Positions 40,531 through 50,014 of a stretch of 64,000 bases of DNA are shown in pieces. The stretch is from assembly GCF_947503415.1 (NCBI RefSeq), contig NZ_CANNDS010000002.1:620001-684000 (forward strand), in the 5' to 3' direction. Source of the DNA: an uncultured Tateyamaria sp. (GTDB lineage: Bacteria > Pseudomonadota > Alphaproteobacteria > Rhodobacterales > Rhodobacteraceae). Under the pieces are notes generated by a model. That model was not told the origin of the DNA. It did no database searches and saw nothing but the letters and a program-made list of their open reading frames with translations. Made by a program: the position numbers and the translations under genes. Numbering within the stretch: the stretch's first letter is position 1; each line of letters starts with the position of its first letter.

Positions 40531-43107
40531 TTAAAATTCTTCCCAACCAGTCGTCGATGCGATTGCGTCGTCAGTTACGAGATCGAGGGCGAGTGCGCCT
40601 ATGACTTGAGGATCAGGTGCCGTGCGTTGAAGGGGCGCATGTGCCTCGGGATCCGTTTCTTTCGTCTCGACACAGCCGACTTTGAATTGGTCGACTGCTC
40701 CGGCCAACGCGTCCGCTTCCCCGGTCAGTGCATGGCTTGCCGCCGTTGTTTCTTCGAACATTGCCGCGTTCTGCTGTGTGACATGATCCAACTCGTTGAC
40801 CGCCGCGTTGATCTCGTTCAATCCTGCGGATTGCTGGCGCGCAGATGTGGCGATTTCCGCGACGCGGTCCGAAATGTCTGCCACGGACGACACAATGGCC
40901 GACAGGGCCGTTCCGGTTCTATCTACAAGGTCCACTCCCTGCTGGACTTGCTCTCCGCTGGTGGAAATCAGGATGTTGATCTCGCGTGCCGCGTCTGATG
41001 ACCGTTGAGCCAACGCCCGCACCTCAGTGGCGACCACCGCGAACCCTCGCCCAGCCTCACCTGCCCGGGCAGCTTCGACCCCAGCGTTGAGAGCCAGCAG
41101 GTTGGTTTGGAATGCAATGTCATCGATCACGGACGTGATCTTGGAAATCTCATGGGAGGAACTCTTGATCCCATCCATTGCCATCACAGCCTGTCGCGCA
41201 ATATCTCCACCTTGCTCCGCGTTATGCTGTGCATCCTCGGACATCTTGCTTGCCGCATCTGCACCTTCCGCAGCTGATCGAACAGACGACGTGAGTTCGT
41301 CCAACGCCGCCGCGGTTTCTTCAAGTGTTGCGGCTTGACGCTCAGTTCGGCGCGACAGATCATCCGCCGCGCTGGTGATTTCAGTTGTCTCACTGCGGAT
41401 TGATTCCACATTTTGCGCCACCGAACCCATCGCCTTGCGTAAGCTGGCAAGCGCCTGGTTGAAGTCTTGTCTTAGCTTTTCATAGTCCTCCGGAAATGCA
41501 TCCGTCAGTTCAAGCGTCAAATCCCCTTCGGACAGGCATTGCAGTCCCTGGCCCAAGGATGCCACGACGAGCGCCTGCTCATCTGCGATGCGCGCCTGTA
41601 CATCGCGCGCATTTCGAACTTCCATTTCCGCCTTGGTGACATCAGTGCCGATCAAAATGCAACGTTCGATAACATCGTCATCGGCGCGCACATTGATGAA
41701 CCCACCGTCGACAACCACAACCTGTGCGTCTGGCGCGACCAAGTCGATTTTGCCGTGTATACCGTCACCATTTGACAAAGCGCTGTGTACATCGGCGGGA
41801 ATATTCGCATCTGGCTGGTGGTCGGCAATGAGGTTTCGAACCGTCACCCCACTGAGGTCGTTTTGATGCAATCCGAGCCGTGACGCAGCGACCGTATTCA
41901 TCCCTGAACAGTGGCCACTCTGATCGAATTCTATCCGCATCTGCGTCGCATCGATCCCGCCAAGCAAGGCTGCATTGCGCTGTGCTTCAGTTTCGTCTGA
42001 CCACTCGATAACGGCACCAATTGGTCTGCCTTTGTGATCACTGGCAGGGTTTACGTTTATTCGAATGTGCTTGTCCCCTGCCCGGACCAGAACACTGCTG
42101 TTTTCCAAGTTCGCGTTGTCTGCCGCTTCATCCAAAAGCGGGCTGAGTTCCTTGATCAGACCCAAATCAGACCCGATCCAGCGGTCGACGTCCGCGCTGG
42201 CCCACAGTTCGCCCAGATCATAAGCAAGGCTGTTCAGCAATGAGACGCAAGCCGGATTGACGAAGATCACTTCGTGGTTTTCATCCACCATCATCATAGG
42301 CGCGGTGGACCCTTCGAACGCGGCACCTTTGAAGGCGCTTTCCCGTTGGCCTTTCTTGGCCCGGGCCAAAGCTAGTCGAAATCCGTCCAACCGCCTTGCA
42401 ATGTTCCCGATTTCATCGTGCCGCCCTGTCGCAGGAACTTCGACGTCATAATTCTTTCGTGATATGCTCAGCATTGCTGCCGCAACACGATTGAGTGGGC
42501 GGGAAACATCGTACCAAGCGTATAAAATGATTGCCGCCATGGTGATCACGAACACGGCAGCTGCGATCGCGATTGCCATCATCTGGTCACGCGCGAGCAA
42601 TGCCATCATCTGGGCATCATCCCAAACCGTAACAACAGCCCCGGCAACAGCATCTTCGGCACCAAAAAACGCTGGGTATGCCACAACCAACCCATCGTCC
42701 GATTTCAACACCGTGCCATTTTCCATGGCTGTCGCCGCCAGAACGAAAGCATCGGGTGCGACGATGTCCATCTCCGGGCTTGCAAACAGGGTGATGCCGG
42801 AGGTGTTCAGAATGATTGCGCCACGCGCCTCCGGAGCGGCCGCAGAGATGACGCTTTCGGAGATTTCGCGCACCGCGACTTCATTTCCAAACTTGATCGA
42901 TCCGCCCATCTGCATCGCGAGCAATCCGGTGACGTCCTGGGCGCGAGACGACAATCCGCTCTGCAACAGGGTGCGTTTTGCCGAATAGTCAAACGTCACC
43001 ATCGCCGCCAAAACGCAAATGGTAATGATACCGGTCATCACAACCGCTTTCGTCATCAGCGTATTGAAACGGGACAGAGCGGAAAAGCGGCGGCCAGTGG
43101 CTTGCAT
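40531..43107 (-). CDS. Methyl-accepting chemotaxis protein with CheR-docking tail
   Basis: Large transmembrane chemoreceptor of 858 aa. Two transmembrane helices (about residues 20-42 and 175-197) flank a periplasmic sensor of about 130 residues; then HAMP ('[20 protein letters not shown]'), two PAS-like regions, and the signalling domain with the tip '[40 protein letters not shown]' parts. The C-terminus ends in -GWEEF, an x-W-x-x-F pentapeptide of the kind CheR and CheB bind. ATG 43107 is preferred over 43137: AAGGA lies 7 bases upstream. No che genes are adjacent. Ligand unknown. Confidence 0.93.
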   Translation of the reverse strand: MQATGRRFSALSRFNTLMTKAVVMTGIITICVLAAMVTFDYSAKRTLLQSGLSSRAQDVTGLLAMQMGGSIKFGNEVAVREISESVISAAAPEARGAIILNTSGITLFASPEMDIVAPDAFVLAATAMENGTVLKSDDGLVVAYPAFFGAEDAVAGAVVTVWDDAQMMALLARDQMMAIAIAAAVFVITMAAIILYAWYDVSRPLNRVAAAMLSISRKNYDVEVPATGRHDEIGNIARRLDGFRLALARAKKGQRESAFKGAAFEGSTAPMMMVDENHEVIFVNPACVSLLNSLAYDLGELWASADVDRWIGSDLGLIKELSPLLDEAADNANLENSSVLVRAGDKHIRINVNPASDHKGRPIGAVIEWSDETEAQRNAALLGGIDATQMRIEFDQSGHCSGMNTVAASRLGLHQNDLSGVTVRNLIADHQPDANIPADVHSALSNGDGIHGKIDLVAPDAQVVVVDGGFINVRADDDVIERCILIGTDVTKAEMEVRNARDVQARIADEQALVVASLGQGLQCLSEGDLTLELTDAFPEDYEKLRQDFNQALASLRKAMGSVAQNVESIRSETTEITSAADDLSRRTERQAATLEETAAALDELTSSVRSAAEGADAASKMSEDAQHNAEQGGDIARQAVMAMDGIKSSSHEISKITSVIDDIAFQTNLLALNAGVEAARAGEAGRGFAVVATEVRALAQRSSDAAREINILISTSGEQVQQGVDLVDRTGTALSAIVSSVADISDRVAEIATSARQQSAGLNEINAAVNELDHVTQQNAAMFEETTAASHALTGEADALAGAVDQFKVGCVETKETDPEAHAPLQRTAPDPQVIGALALDLVTDDAIASTTGWEEF

Positions 43108-43248
43108 GACGTGATCCTTGGCATTTTGCGCAACCATCCCAGCAGTTGCGCCTTGAACTGGATCATGTCCTTACGGCACTGCACTTACCGCAGCCTTAAC
43201 GACGCCAATGTCGACGCAATCGAAACTGTCACAAACTTTAAGTGCTGG

Positions 43249-43334
43249 TGGTACGGGCGGTGGGACTCGAACCCACACGGGCGTCAGCCCTTCGGATTTT
43301 AAGTCCGATATGTCTACCATTCCATCACGCCCGC
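43249..43334 (-). tRNA. tRNA-Leu (TAA)
   Basis: Minus-strand cloverleaf with acceptor GCGGGCG / CGCCCGT, anticodon arm TCGGA-CTTAAAA-TCCGA with anticodon TAA, a long class II variable arm (GGGCTGACGCCCG region), T arm GTGGG-TTCGAGT-CCCAC, A73 and encoded CCA. The long variable arm confirms a leucine tRNA. Located 142 bases upstream of the chemoreceptor start. Confidence 0.96.
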
Positions 43335-43380
43335 AGCCCGTTCGTGATAGGCAATCGCGCGCCCTATCTCAAGGCCACGA

Positions 43381-43935
43381 TCACAACTCTTCGCCTTCAG
43401 GCCCGAGGGGCGCGCCATCTGCCAGCAAATGTCGCTCTGACAGCCATGGATTGTTTTCAAGGGCCGCTTCAAGTTGCGTCCGCGCCTCCGCTCGGCGACC
43501 AAGGTTCATGAGGGTCAGTGCCCTGCCTGATTGCGCACCAACATGATCCGGCGACAAGTCCAGCGCACGCTCCAGGTCGATCAGTGCTGCTGCAAAATCC
43601 TCGCGCAGAAAGCTGATAAAAGCGCGCTGGTTGTAGCCTTCGGCATAATCCGGGCAATAGGCCACAAGGGCGTCGAAACTCTCGTAAGCACCCACAAAAT
43701 CAAAGTTGCCGCGCTGGCGCATGCCGCGATCCAATACCTCCTGTGCGGAGGCGTCCGGCGCACGCAACCACACCATCCACATCTTGTCCGACACGGCCCG
43801 TCCGCTGCGCTCGTCCTGTGCGGCGTTGGCATCTTCAATCAGTGCGTTCAATTCTGTGGTGATGTCGGAAGATGGTGGACAGGTTTCGGCCAATGCAGGC
43901 GTCGACAGCAGCAATGTGACAAGCAGATGTTTCAT
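43381..43935 (-). CDS. Secreted TPR-repeat protein
   Basis: 184-aa protein with a Sec signal ('HLLVTLLLSTPALAE') and three tetratricopeptide-like units: 'DFVGAYESFDALVAYCPDYAEGYNQRAFIS', 'EDFAAALIDLERALDLSPDHVGAQSGRA' and 'RRAEARTQLEAALENNPWL' parts. TPR domains mediate protein contacts; the partner is unknown. ATG 43935 is chosen so that the signal peptide begins the protein. It stands alone between tRNA-Leu and putR. Confidence 0.88.
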   Translation of the reverse strand: MKHLLVTLLLSTPALAETCPPSSDITTELNALIEDANAAQDERSGRAVSDKMWMVWLRAPDASAQEVLDRGMRQRGNFDFVGAYESFDALVAYCPDYAEGYNQRAFISFLREDFAAALIDLERALDLSPDHVGAQSGRALTLMNLGRRAEARTQLEAALENNPWLSERHLLADGAPLGPEGEEL

Positions 43936-43979
43936 GGCGCAAAACAATGGCGCACGACGCACGTTGGTCAACCTCAATG

Positions 43980-44465
43980 TCACTCCAACCCCGGCAACAT
44001 CACCTCCTTGACCGCTTCCATGGCCACGTAGGTCGACGTTGACGCCACATGCGGCAGGCCCGAGATCACATCGCCGAGAAACTGCCGATAGTGGGCCATA
44101 TTGCGTGTGCGGACCTTGAGAAGATAGTCAAAATGGCTCGCAATCATATGCGCTTGCTCGATCTCGGGCACCTGCTGGACGGCCGTGTTGAAAGCACGCA
44201 AAGCAGCCTCGCGTGTGTCGTTGAGGCGCACCTCGACAAAAGCGACATGGTCCAATCCCAAGGAGATGGGATCAAGCAAGGCCCGGTAGCCCATGATGAT
44301 ACCGGTTTTTTCCAACCTGCGCAGCCGTGCTTGGGTGGGTGATTTGGACAGCCCGATCCGTGCTGCCAGGTCGGTGATGCTGATCCGCCCGTCTTCGGCC
44401 AATTCTGCAAGAATCGATTGATCCAACTTGTCCAACGTCACCGGTTCCTTTGCCGGTGCACTCAT
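43980..44465 (-). CDS. putR: Lrp/AsnC family regulator of proline catabolism
   Basis: 161-aa feast/famine regulator. HTH 'LDQSILAELAEDGRISITDLAARIGLSKSPTQARLRRLEKTGII' at the N-terminus and the RAM ligand domain 'HVAFVEVRLNDTREAALRAFNTAVQQVPEIEQAHMIAS' behind it. Divergent from putA, the arrangement of PutR in Agrobacterium and Rhodobacter, where it activates putA in response to proline. ATG 44465 is taken; 44501 is the longer alternative. A palindrome of the Lrp type lies between the two genes. Confidence 0.92.
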   Translation of the reverse strand: MSAPAKEPVTLDKLDQSILAELAEDGRISITDLAARIGLSKSPTQARLRRLEKTGIIMGYRALLDPISLGLDHVAFVEVRLNDTREAALRAFNTAVQQVPEIEQAHMIASHFDYLLKVRTRNMAHYRQFLGDVISGLPHVASTSTYVAMEAVKEVMLPGLE

Positions 44466-44499
44466 ACTCAGTCTGCTCACTTGTTCCGCCCTTTTTACC

Positions 44500-44513
44500 A
44501 AATTCGATAATTT
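44500..44513. promoter_or_regulatory. Probable PutR operator
   Basis: AAATT-CGAT-AATTT is a 5-bp-arm palindrome in an AT-rich stretch 50 bases upstream of the putA start and 35 bases upstream of putR. AT-rich symmetric sites are typical for Lrp-family binding. The assignment rests on position. Confidence 0.5.
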
Positions 44514-44562
44514 CGACTGCTACTCTGGTGATATACTTCTCCAAATGGCAAAGGAAAGCGCA

Positions 44563-47500
44563 ATGGCACGTGACATGGACCTTGAACTGGCCACAAGGCT
44601 CGACACAGGCATGTATGCCGACCCGGAGACTGTGCTGGCGGATCTCACCAAGACTGCCGACCTGTCTGATATGGATCGGGCTGCGATCTGCACAAGGGCT
44701 GCAACTCTGGTCACCGCGATCCGCACGCAAGCAGCCCCCGGTCTTATGGAAACATTCCTTGCCGAATACGGCCTCTCGACAGACGAAGGCGTGGCCCTCA
44801 TGTGCCTGGCCGAAGCACTTTTGCGCGTGCCGGATGCCGACACGATAGACGCGTTGATCGAGGACAAGATCGCACCCTCTGACTGGGGCCGACATCTGGG
44901 GCGCTCCACCTCATCGCTGGTGAATGCGTCCACATGGGCGCTGATGCTGACCGGCCGCGTTCTGGACGATGACCAACCCGGTCCCATCGGTCACCTGCGC
45001 GGGGCCATCAAGCGATTGGGCGAGCCGGTGATCCGCACTGCTGTGTCCCGCGCGATGAAGGAAATGGGACGGCAGTTTGTGCTGGGCGAGGATATCGACA
45101 GCGCCATGGACCGCGCCGCCGGGATGGAGGCCAAAGGCTTTACCTATTCCTACGACATGCTCGGCGAAGCCGCGATGACGGATGCGGACGCGCGGCGGTA
45201 CCACCTGAGCTATTCGCGCGCCATCTCCGGCATCGCGCGGGCATGTACCCACGACGACATCCGCGAGAATCCGGGAATTTCAGTCAAGCTCTCTGCCCTG
45301 CATCCGCGTTACGAACGCGCGCAGGAAGACGCCGTGATGCGTGACCTTGTCCCACGTCTGCGCTCGCTTGCCCTTTTGGCCGCTTCGGCAGGCATGGGCC
45401 TGAATGTGGACGCCGAGGAAGCCGACAGGTTGTCCCTCTCGCTTCAGGTGATCGACGCGGTTCTGGCAGAGCCGGCGCTGGCCGGATGGGACGGTTTTGG
45501 TATCGTTGTGCAGGCGTATGGCCCGCGTGCGGCCACGGTGATCGACACCATCCATGACATGGCCGAACGGCACGATCGCAATCTGATGGTCCGACTGGTC
45601 AAGGGCGCCTATTGGGATACCGAAATCAAGCGTGCGCAAGTCGAAGGCGTTGCAGGCTTCCCGGTGTTCTCTCGCAAAGCCGCCACAGACGTGTCCTATA
45701 TCTCCAATGCGCGCAAGCTGTTGGGCATGACCGACCGGATTTACCCGCAATTCGCCACGCACAATGCACACACGGTCGCGGCGATTCTGCACATGGTCGG
45801 GGATCAACCGTATGAATTTCAACGCCTGCACGGGATGGGCGAAGCGCTGCACACGATGGTGCTGCGTGACAACGGCACGCGCTGCCGCATCTATGCCCCC
45901 GTGGGTGCGCACCGCGATTTGCTGGCTTACTTGGTGCGTCGCCTGCTCGAAAACGGGGCGAATTCCAGCTTCGTGAACCAGATCGTGGACGAGGATGTTC
46001 CGCCAGAGGTGGTTGCCGCCGATCCGTTCGCCGCCTTGGCAGACACCGCGCTCACCATTCCCGAAGGCCCGGCCCTGTTCGCGCCGGAGCGGCGCAACTC
46101 GATGGGGTTCGATCTGTCGCACACGCCAACCCTTGCCCGGATCGAACATGCCCGCGCGCCTTTTGCATCGCATCAATGGCAAGCGGCATCACTGACTGTC
46201 AGCGCTGCATCTGGCGCAACCGCTGTTGTTTCAAACCCTGCAAACCCCTCAGATCAGGTCGGCGATGTGACCTGGGCCATACCGCAACATGTCGTCCAAG
46301 CCTATGCAGATGCGCAGCCATGGTCCGCAACCGCACGGGATCGTGCGCACATCCTGAATGCGGCTGCCGATCTTTACGAAAATCATTTCGGAGAACTGTT
46401 TGCCCTGCTCGCACGTGAGGCAGGCAAATCTCTTCCCGACGCCGTGGCTGAATTGCGCGAAGCGGTGGACTTTCTGCGCTACTACGCCACGCAAGCGGAT
46501 GGCCAAGCCCCTGCCGGGACCTTTGTTTGCATCTCTCCGTGGAATTTCCCGTTGGCCATCTTCACGGGTCAGATTGCGGCGGCTTTGGCGGCGGGCAACG
46601 CGGTTCTTGCCAAACCCGCCGAACAAACCTGCCTTGTTGCACATCGCGCGGTCCAGTTGATGCACGAGGCGGGCGTACCCGCGTCCGCGTTGCAGCTCAT
46701 CTTGGGTGCAGGCGACATCGGCGCCGCGCTCACCGGCCACGTTGACGTTTCAGGCGTGGCCTTCACAGGCTCCACCGAAACCGCCCTGCGCATCCGCGCA
46801 AGCCTTGCAGAGCATGCCGCCCCCGGCGCGCCGTTGATCGCGGAAACGGGCGGTCTGAACGCCATGATCGTGGACAGCACCGCCCTGCCCGAACAGGCGG
46901 TGGGCAGCATCGTGGAAAGCGCGTTTCAATCAGCCGGACAGCGGTGTTCCGCCCTGCGTTGCCTTTATGTGCAAGAGGACATCGCCCCCCACTTCACCGA
47001 GATGCTGATCGGGGCCATGGATGCCTTGCAGATCGGGCAACCCTGGCATCTTGCAAATGATGTTGGCCCCGTCATCGACGCAGAGGCGCATGCCGGGATT
47101 GAGGCCCATATTGCCACGGCCCGCAATGAAGGGCGCCTGCTCCACCAGCTCAAATCCCCGACAGACGGCCATTTTGTTGCCCCCGCCCTCATCCGGGTGA
47201 ACGGGATCGCAGATATCGAGCGCGAGGTGTTCGGTCCCGTTCTGCATATCGCCACTTACAGCGCACGCGATCTGGATCACGTCATCGACGCAATCAACGA
47301 CACGGGATACGGGCTGACATTTGGCTTGCACACCCGGATCGACGACCGGGTCCAGCACGTGACGGACCGGATCGGTGCGGGCAACATTTACGTTAATCGC
47401 AACCAGATCGGGGCCATCGTGGGAAGCCAACCCTTTGGCGGACATGGGCTTTCGGGCACGGGCCCCAAAGCGGGCGGGCCCGATTATCTGATGCGCTTCC

Positions 47501-47973
47501 GCGCGCCGGCACCTGCTCAAAGCAAAGGCACCTGGACGGGGTCTGCACCCCTTCCGCCACTGCCTGAAATGACAAACGGCGCGCAAAGCAGCACAGCCTT
47601 GCCCGGTCCAACGGGTGAATCCAACCTGCACAGCCGCCACCCCCGCGCCGCTATCCTGTGCGCGGGCCCGGGGCCAGAGACCGCAAAGGCGCAATATGAA
47701 GCGGTCACAGCGCTTGGCGGCAACGCGGTAGTGGCCGATGGCGACGTTGATCCCGACGCCCTTACAACCGGTCCCGCCTATGGCGGTGTCCTGTGGTGGG
47801 GGGACACAGACACCGCGCGGGCGATCGGCCAAGCGCTCGCCAAACGCAACGGGCCCATCCTGCCGCTTATCACCGGGCAGCCGGACCGCGCGCATGCGCT
47901 GATCGAACGACACGTCTGCGTCGACACAACCGCGTCAGGCGGCAATGCAGCCCTGCTTGGGGCCGCCAGCTGA
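44563..47973 (+). CDS. putA: Bifunctional proline dehydrogenase / P5C dehydrogenase PutA
   Basis: Oxidises proline to glutamate in two steps. 1136 aa. The PRODH barrel (about residues 150-470) includes 'YDMLGEAAMTDADARRY', 'NPGISVKLSALHPRYERAQ' and 'LMVRLVKGAYWDTEIKRAQ'. The aldehyde dehydrogenase part (about 500-980) has 'FVCISPWNFPLAIFTGQIAAAL', the Glu in 'LIAETGGLNAMIVD' and catalytic Cys near residue 795 in 'SAGQRCSALR'. A C-terminal extension of about 150 residues is present as in longer PutAs. No N-terminal ribbon-helix-helix repressor domain, so control falls to PutR. ATG 44563 follows AAAGGAA; an upstream ATG at 44545 has no site. Confidence 0.96.
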   Translation: MARDMDLELATRLDTGMYADPETVLADLTKTADLSDMDRAAICTRAATLVTAIRTQAAPGLMETFLAEYGLSTDEGVALMCLAEALLRVPDADTIDALIEDKIAPSDWGRHLGRSTSSLVNASTWALMLTGRVLDDDQPGPIGHLRGAIKRLGEPVIRTAVSRAMKEMGRQFVLGEDIDSAMDRAAGMEAKGFTYSYDMLGEAAMTDADARRYHLSYSRAISGIARACTHDDIRENPGISVKLSALHPRYERAQEDAVMRDLVPRLRSLALLAASAGMGLNVDAEEADRLSLSLQVIDAVLAEPALAGWDGFGIVVQAYGPRAATVIDTIHDMAERHDRNLMVRLVKGAYWDTEIKRAQVEGVAGFPVFSRKAATDVSYISNARKLLGMTDRIYPQFATHNAHTVAAILHMVGDQPYEFQRLHGMGEALHTMVLRDNGTRCRIYAPVGAHRDLLAYLVRRLLENGANSSFVNQIVDEDVPPEVVAADPFAALADTALTIPEGPALFAPERRNSMGFDLSHTPTLARIEHARAPFASHQWQAASLTVSAASGATAVVSNPANPSDQVGDVTWAIPQHVVQAYADAQPWSATARDRAHILNAAADLYENHFGELFALLAREAGKSLPDAVAELREAVDFLRYYATQADGQAPAGTFVCISPWNFPLAIFTGQIAAALAAGNAVLAKPAEQTCLVAHRAVQLMHEAGVPASALQLILGAGDIGAALTGHVDVSGVAFTGSTETALRIRASLAEHAAPGAPLIAETGGLNAMIVDSTALPEQAVGSIVESAFQSAGQRCSALRCLYVQEDIAPHFTEMLIGAMDALQIGQPWHLANDVGPVIDAEAHAGIEAHIATARNEGRLLHQLKSPTDGHFVAPALIRVNGIADIEREVFGPVLHIATYSARDLDHVIDAINDTGYGLTFGLHTRIDDRVQHVTDRIGAGNIYVNRNQIGAIVGSQPFGGHGLSGTGPKAGGPDYLMRFRAPAPAQSKGTWTGSAPLPPLPEMTNGAQSSTALPGPTGESNLHSRHPRAAILCAGPGPETAKAQYEAVTALGGNAVVADGDVDPDALTTGPAYGGVLWWGDTDTARAIGQALAKRNGPILPLITGQPDRAHALIERHVCVDTTASGGNAALLGAAS

Positions 47974-47999
47974 TCCGGAGACACCGTTCCCTCTGAAAA

Positions 48000-48069
48000 C
48001 GGGGCGGAAACCTCACCTGTTTCCGCTTCGCCCCTTGACCACAGCCTGCCCCCGACCAAGTGTCGGGGG
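48000..48069 (+). terminator. Two hairpins between putA and the rhomboid gene
   Basis: First, GGGGCG-GAAAC pairs with GTTTC-CGC..CGCCCC (about 48001-48034), a good putA terminator candidate without a long T-run. Second, CCCCCGAC-CAAGT-GTCGGGGG (48049-48069), a perfect 8-bp stem, ends immediately before the rhomboid ATG at 48070 and would bury any ribosome-binding site. Confidence 0.6.
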
Positions 48070-48804
48070 ATGTTTCCGATCCGTGATCACAACCCCTCGG
48101 GCCGCACGCCCTATGTCACCTACGCCCTGATGGCGATCAATGTGATCGTGTTTCTCAGCTATGTGGGTCTGTTTGCGGACGAACGCGCGCTCAGCCGCTT
48201 CTTCTTTGACTATGCGGCCATCCCCGCGCGGGTGCTGTCCGGAGATGGGCTGTCGACACTGGTCACATCCATGTTTCTGCACGGAGGGTGGCTGCACCTT
48301 GGCGGCAACATGCTGTTCCTCTACATCTTCGGCGACAATGTCGAAGATGAGATGGGCCATGGGCCGTTCCTTGGCTTCTACCTCACCACCGGGGTCGCGG
48401 CGGGTCTGATACACATCCTTTCGGCCCCCGGCTCTACCGTTCCTGTCGTGGGCGCATCAGGGGCCATCGCCGGGGTGATGGGGGCGTACCTGCTGCTCTT
48501 TCCCAAGGCGCGGATCGACATTCTACTGATCCTCGTCATCATCTTCCGGATCTTTCCGATCCCGGCATGGATCATGCTTGCGGTCTGGTTTGGCATGCAA
48601 TTCATCGGTGGTGTGGGCAGTGACCCTGACACCGGCGGCGTCGCCTATTGGGCGCATGCAGGTGGCTTCGTGGTGGGTGTGGTCCTGACGATCCCGCTTT
48701 GGTTGCGCTTGGGCGGTCCGGGCTTTTGGCGGCGCACCGACGGGCACCCGCCGCACCCGGAGGCGCGATATACATCCTCCAGCATCCCAAAGGTGCGCCG
48801 ATGA
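48070..48804 (+). CDS. Rhomboid family intramembrane serine protease
   Basis: Membrane protease of 244 aa with six or seven helices. Catalytic Ser lies in 'VVGASGAIAGVMGAYLLLF' (G-A-S-G, near residue 129) and His in 'YWAHAGGFVVGVVL' (near 195); 'HGGWLHLGGNMLFLYIFGD' is the H-x-x-x-N oxyanion region of helix 2. Substrates unknown. The start lies directly behind a strong hairpin (48049-48069). The stop overlaps the GFA gene start by 4 bases. 'MFPIRDHNPSGRTPYVTY' is a typical alphaproteobacterial rhomboid N-terminus, supporting this start. Confidence 0.93.
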   Translation: MFPIRDHNPSGRTPYVTYALMAINVIVFLSYVGLFADERALSRFFFDYAAIPARVLSGDGLSTLVTSMFLHGGWLHLGGNMLFLYIFGDNVEDEMGHGPFLGFYLTTGVAAGLIHILSAPGSTVPVVGASGAIAGVMGAYLLLFPKARIDILLILVIIFRIFPIPAWIMLAVWFGMQFIGGVGSDPDTGGVAYWAHAGGFVVGVVLTIPLWLRLGGPGFWRRTDGHPPHPEARYTSSSIPKVRR

Positions 48805-49157
48805 AAGCGACCTGTCATTGCGGGGCTGTCGTGCTTGAGGTCACCCTGACCGACGGGCTCGCGACGGCGGGGCGCTGCGATTGTTCGTTCTGTCGCCGAC
48901 GCGCGGCCCCGGCTGTTACAGCGCCCAAGAACGGCGTGACCATCCTAAAAGGCGCGGACAAGCTGACGACCTACCAATGGGGCACAAAAACGGCCAAGCA
49001 CCATTTCTGCAGCATCTGCGGTATCTACATGTACCACAACCGCCGCTCCGACCCGAATGAGATCGGGGTGAACATGGGCACGCTCGACGGGGTGAACCCC
49101 GCCGAATATGAACCCATCGCTTGGACGGATGGTATCAACCACCCCTCGGATCGCTAA
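48801..49157 (+). CDS. GFA family zinc protein
   Basis: 118-aa protein of the glutathione-dependent formaldehyde-activating-enzyme fold. Zinc ligands are the C-H-C at residues 5-7 ('TCHCGAV'), 'RCDCSFCRRR' and 'FCSICGIYMYHNRRSDP'. Family members are small beta-rich zinc proteins; only some act on S-hydroxymethylglutathione, so the real reaction is uncertain. Start overlaps the rhomboid stop (ATGA). Its 3' end overlaps the convergent SDR gene by 4 bases. Confidence 0.92.
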   Translation: MKATCHCGAVVLEVTLTDGLATAGRCDCSFCRRRAAPAVTAPKNGVTILKGADKLTTYQWGTKTAKHHFCSICGIYMYHNRRSDPNEIGVNMGTLDGVNPAEYEPIAWTDGINHPSDR

Positions 49158-49924
49158 AGGAACATTCCGCCTGATGCTTCAAGACGTTGGCCTGTGACCC
49201 ATTGCGCCGACGGGCTGGCAAGAAAGGCGATCACCCCCTCCACATCGTCGGCCCGCCCGACCCGGCCCTGCGCGGTGTTGCCCGCAATGACATTCACGAC
49301 CTCAGGATGTGCGTCGAAATTGGCGCGGTTGAAGTCCGTATCCAGCGCCCCCGGTGCCACCACATTCACTGTGATCCCGCGCGGTCCCAACGTTTTGGCC
49401 AGATACAAGGCCAGGGCGCCCAGTGCAGCCTTAGATGCGGCATAGGCCACGTAGGGCGGCAAGGCAAAACGGGTCAGCCTAGTGCCCAGAAACAGGATGC
49501 GGCCATCATCATTGATCCGATCCTGCAAGGCTTGGGTCAGAAAGAACGCTGATTTCAAATTGGTGTCCATGATGGCGTCCCAATCGGCCTCGGCCACAGC
49601 GCCAAAGACACCACCACGCTCAATCCCGGCGTTGTTCACCAAAATGTCGATGCGGTCATGGCCCAGCACCGCGTGGCCCGCCTGCGCCAACCGCTCTACA
49701 AAATCCGGGATTGCAGCTGTGCCTTCCAGATCAACTTGCAAGGCTGCCGCCTTCCGCCCCATTGCTTCGATCTCGGCCACGACAGCCTCGGCCTCCTTGG
49801 CTTTGCTGCGATATGTCAGGATCACATCGGCCCCTTCCCGCGCTAGACGCAAGGCCGTGGCACGGCCAAGGCTGCGGCTGCCACCAGTGATCAGGGCCGT
49901 CTTTCCAGTCAGGTCAAAGGTCAT
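49154..49924 (-). CDS. SDR family oxidoreductase
   Basis: NAD(P)-dependent short-chain dehydrogenase of 256 aa. Cofactor motif 'ALITGGSRSLGRATALRLA' (T-G-x-x-x-[SL]-G-R), 'ILVNNAGIERGGVFG' (N-N-A-G) and active site 'AYAASKAALGALALYLAKTLGPRGITVNVVAPGALDT' parts with Tyr and Lys of Y-x-x-x-K. ATG 49924 is used because AGGAG lies 7 bases upstream; the ATG at 49930 is too close. Divergent from a LysR gene that probably regulates it. Substrate unknown. Confidence 0.93.
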   Translation of the reverse strand: MTFDLTGKTALITGGSRSLGRATALRLAREGADVILTYRSKAKEAEAVVAEIEAMGRKAAALQVDLEGTAAIPDFVERLAQAGHAVLGHDRIDILVNNAGIERGGVFGAVAEADWDAIMDTNLKSAFFLTQALQDRINDDGRILFLGTRLTRFALPPYVAYAASKAALGALALYLAKTLGPRGITVNVVAPGALDTDFNRANFDAHPEVVNVIAGNTAQGRVGRADDVEGVIAFLASPSAQWVTGQRLEASGGMFL

Positions 49925-50014
49925 TTTCATTCTCCTGTGTGTTCGACTGATACAGACCTAAGCGTTGCGCGAATGGTTGAATATTGACCCGATCCGCAGC
50001 ATGATGTTGCGTAA

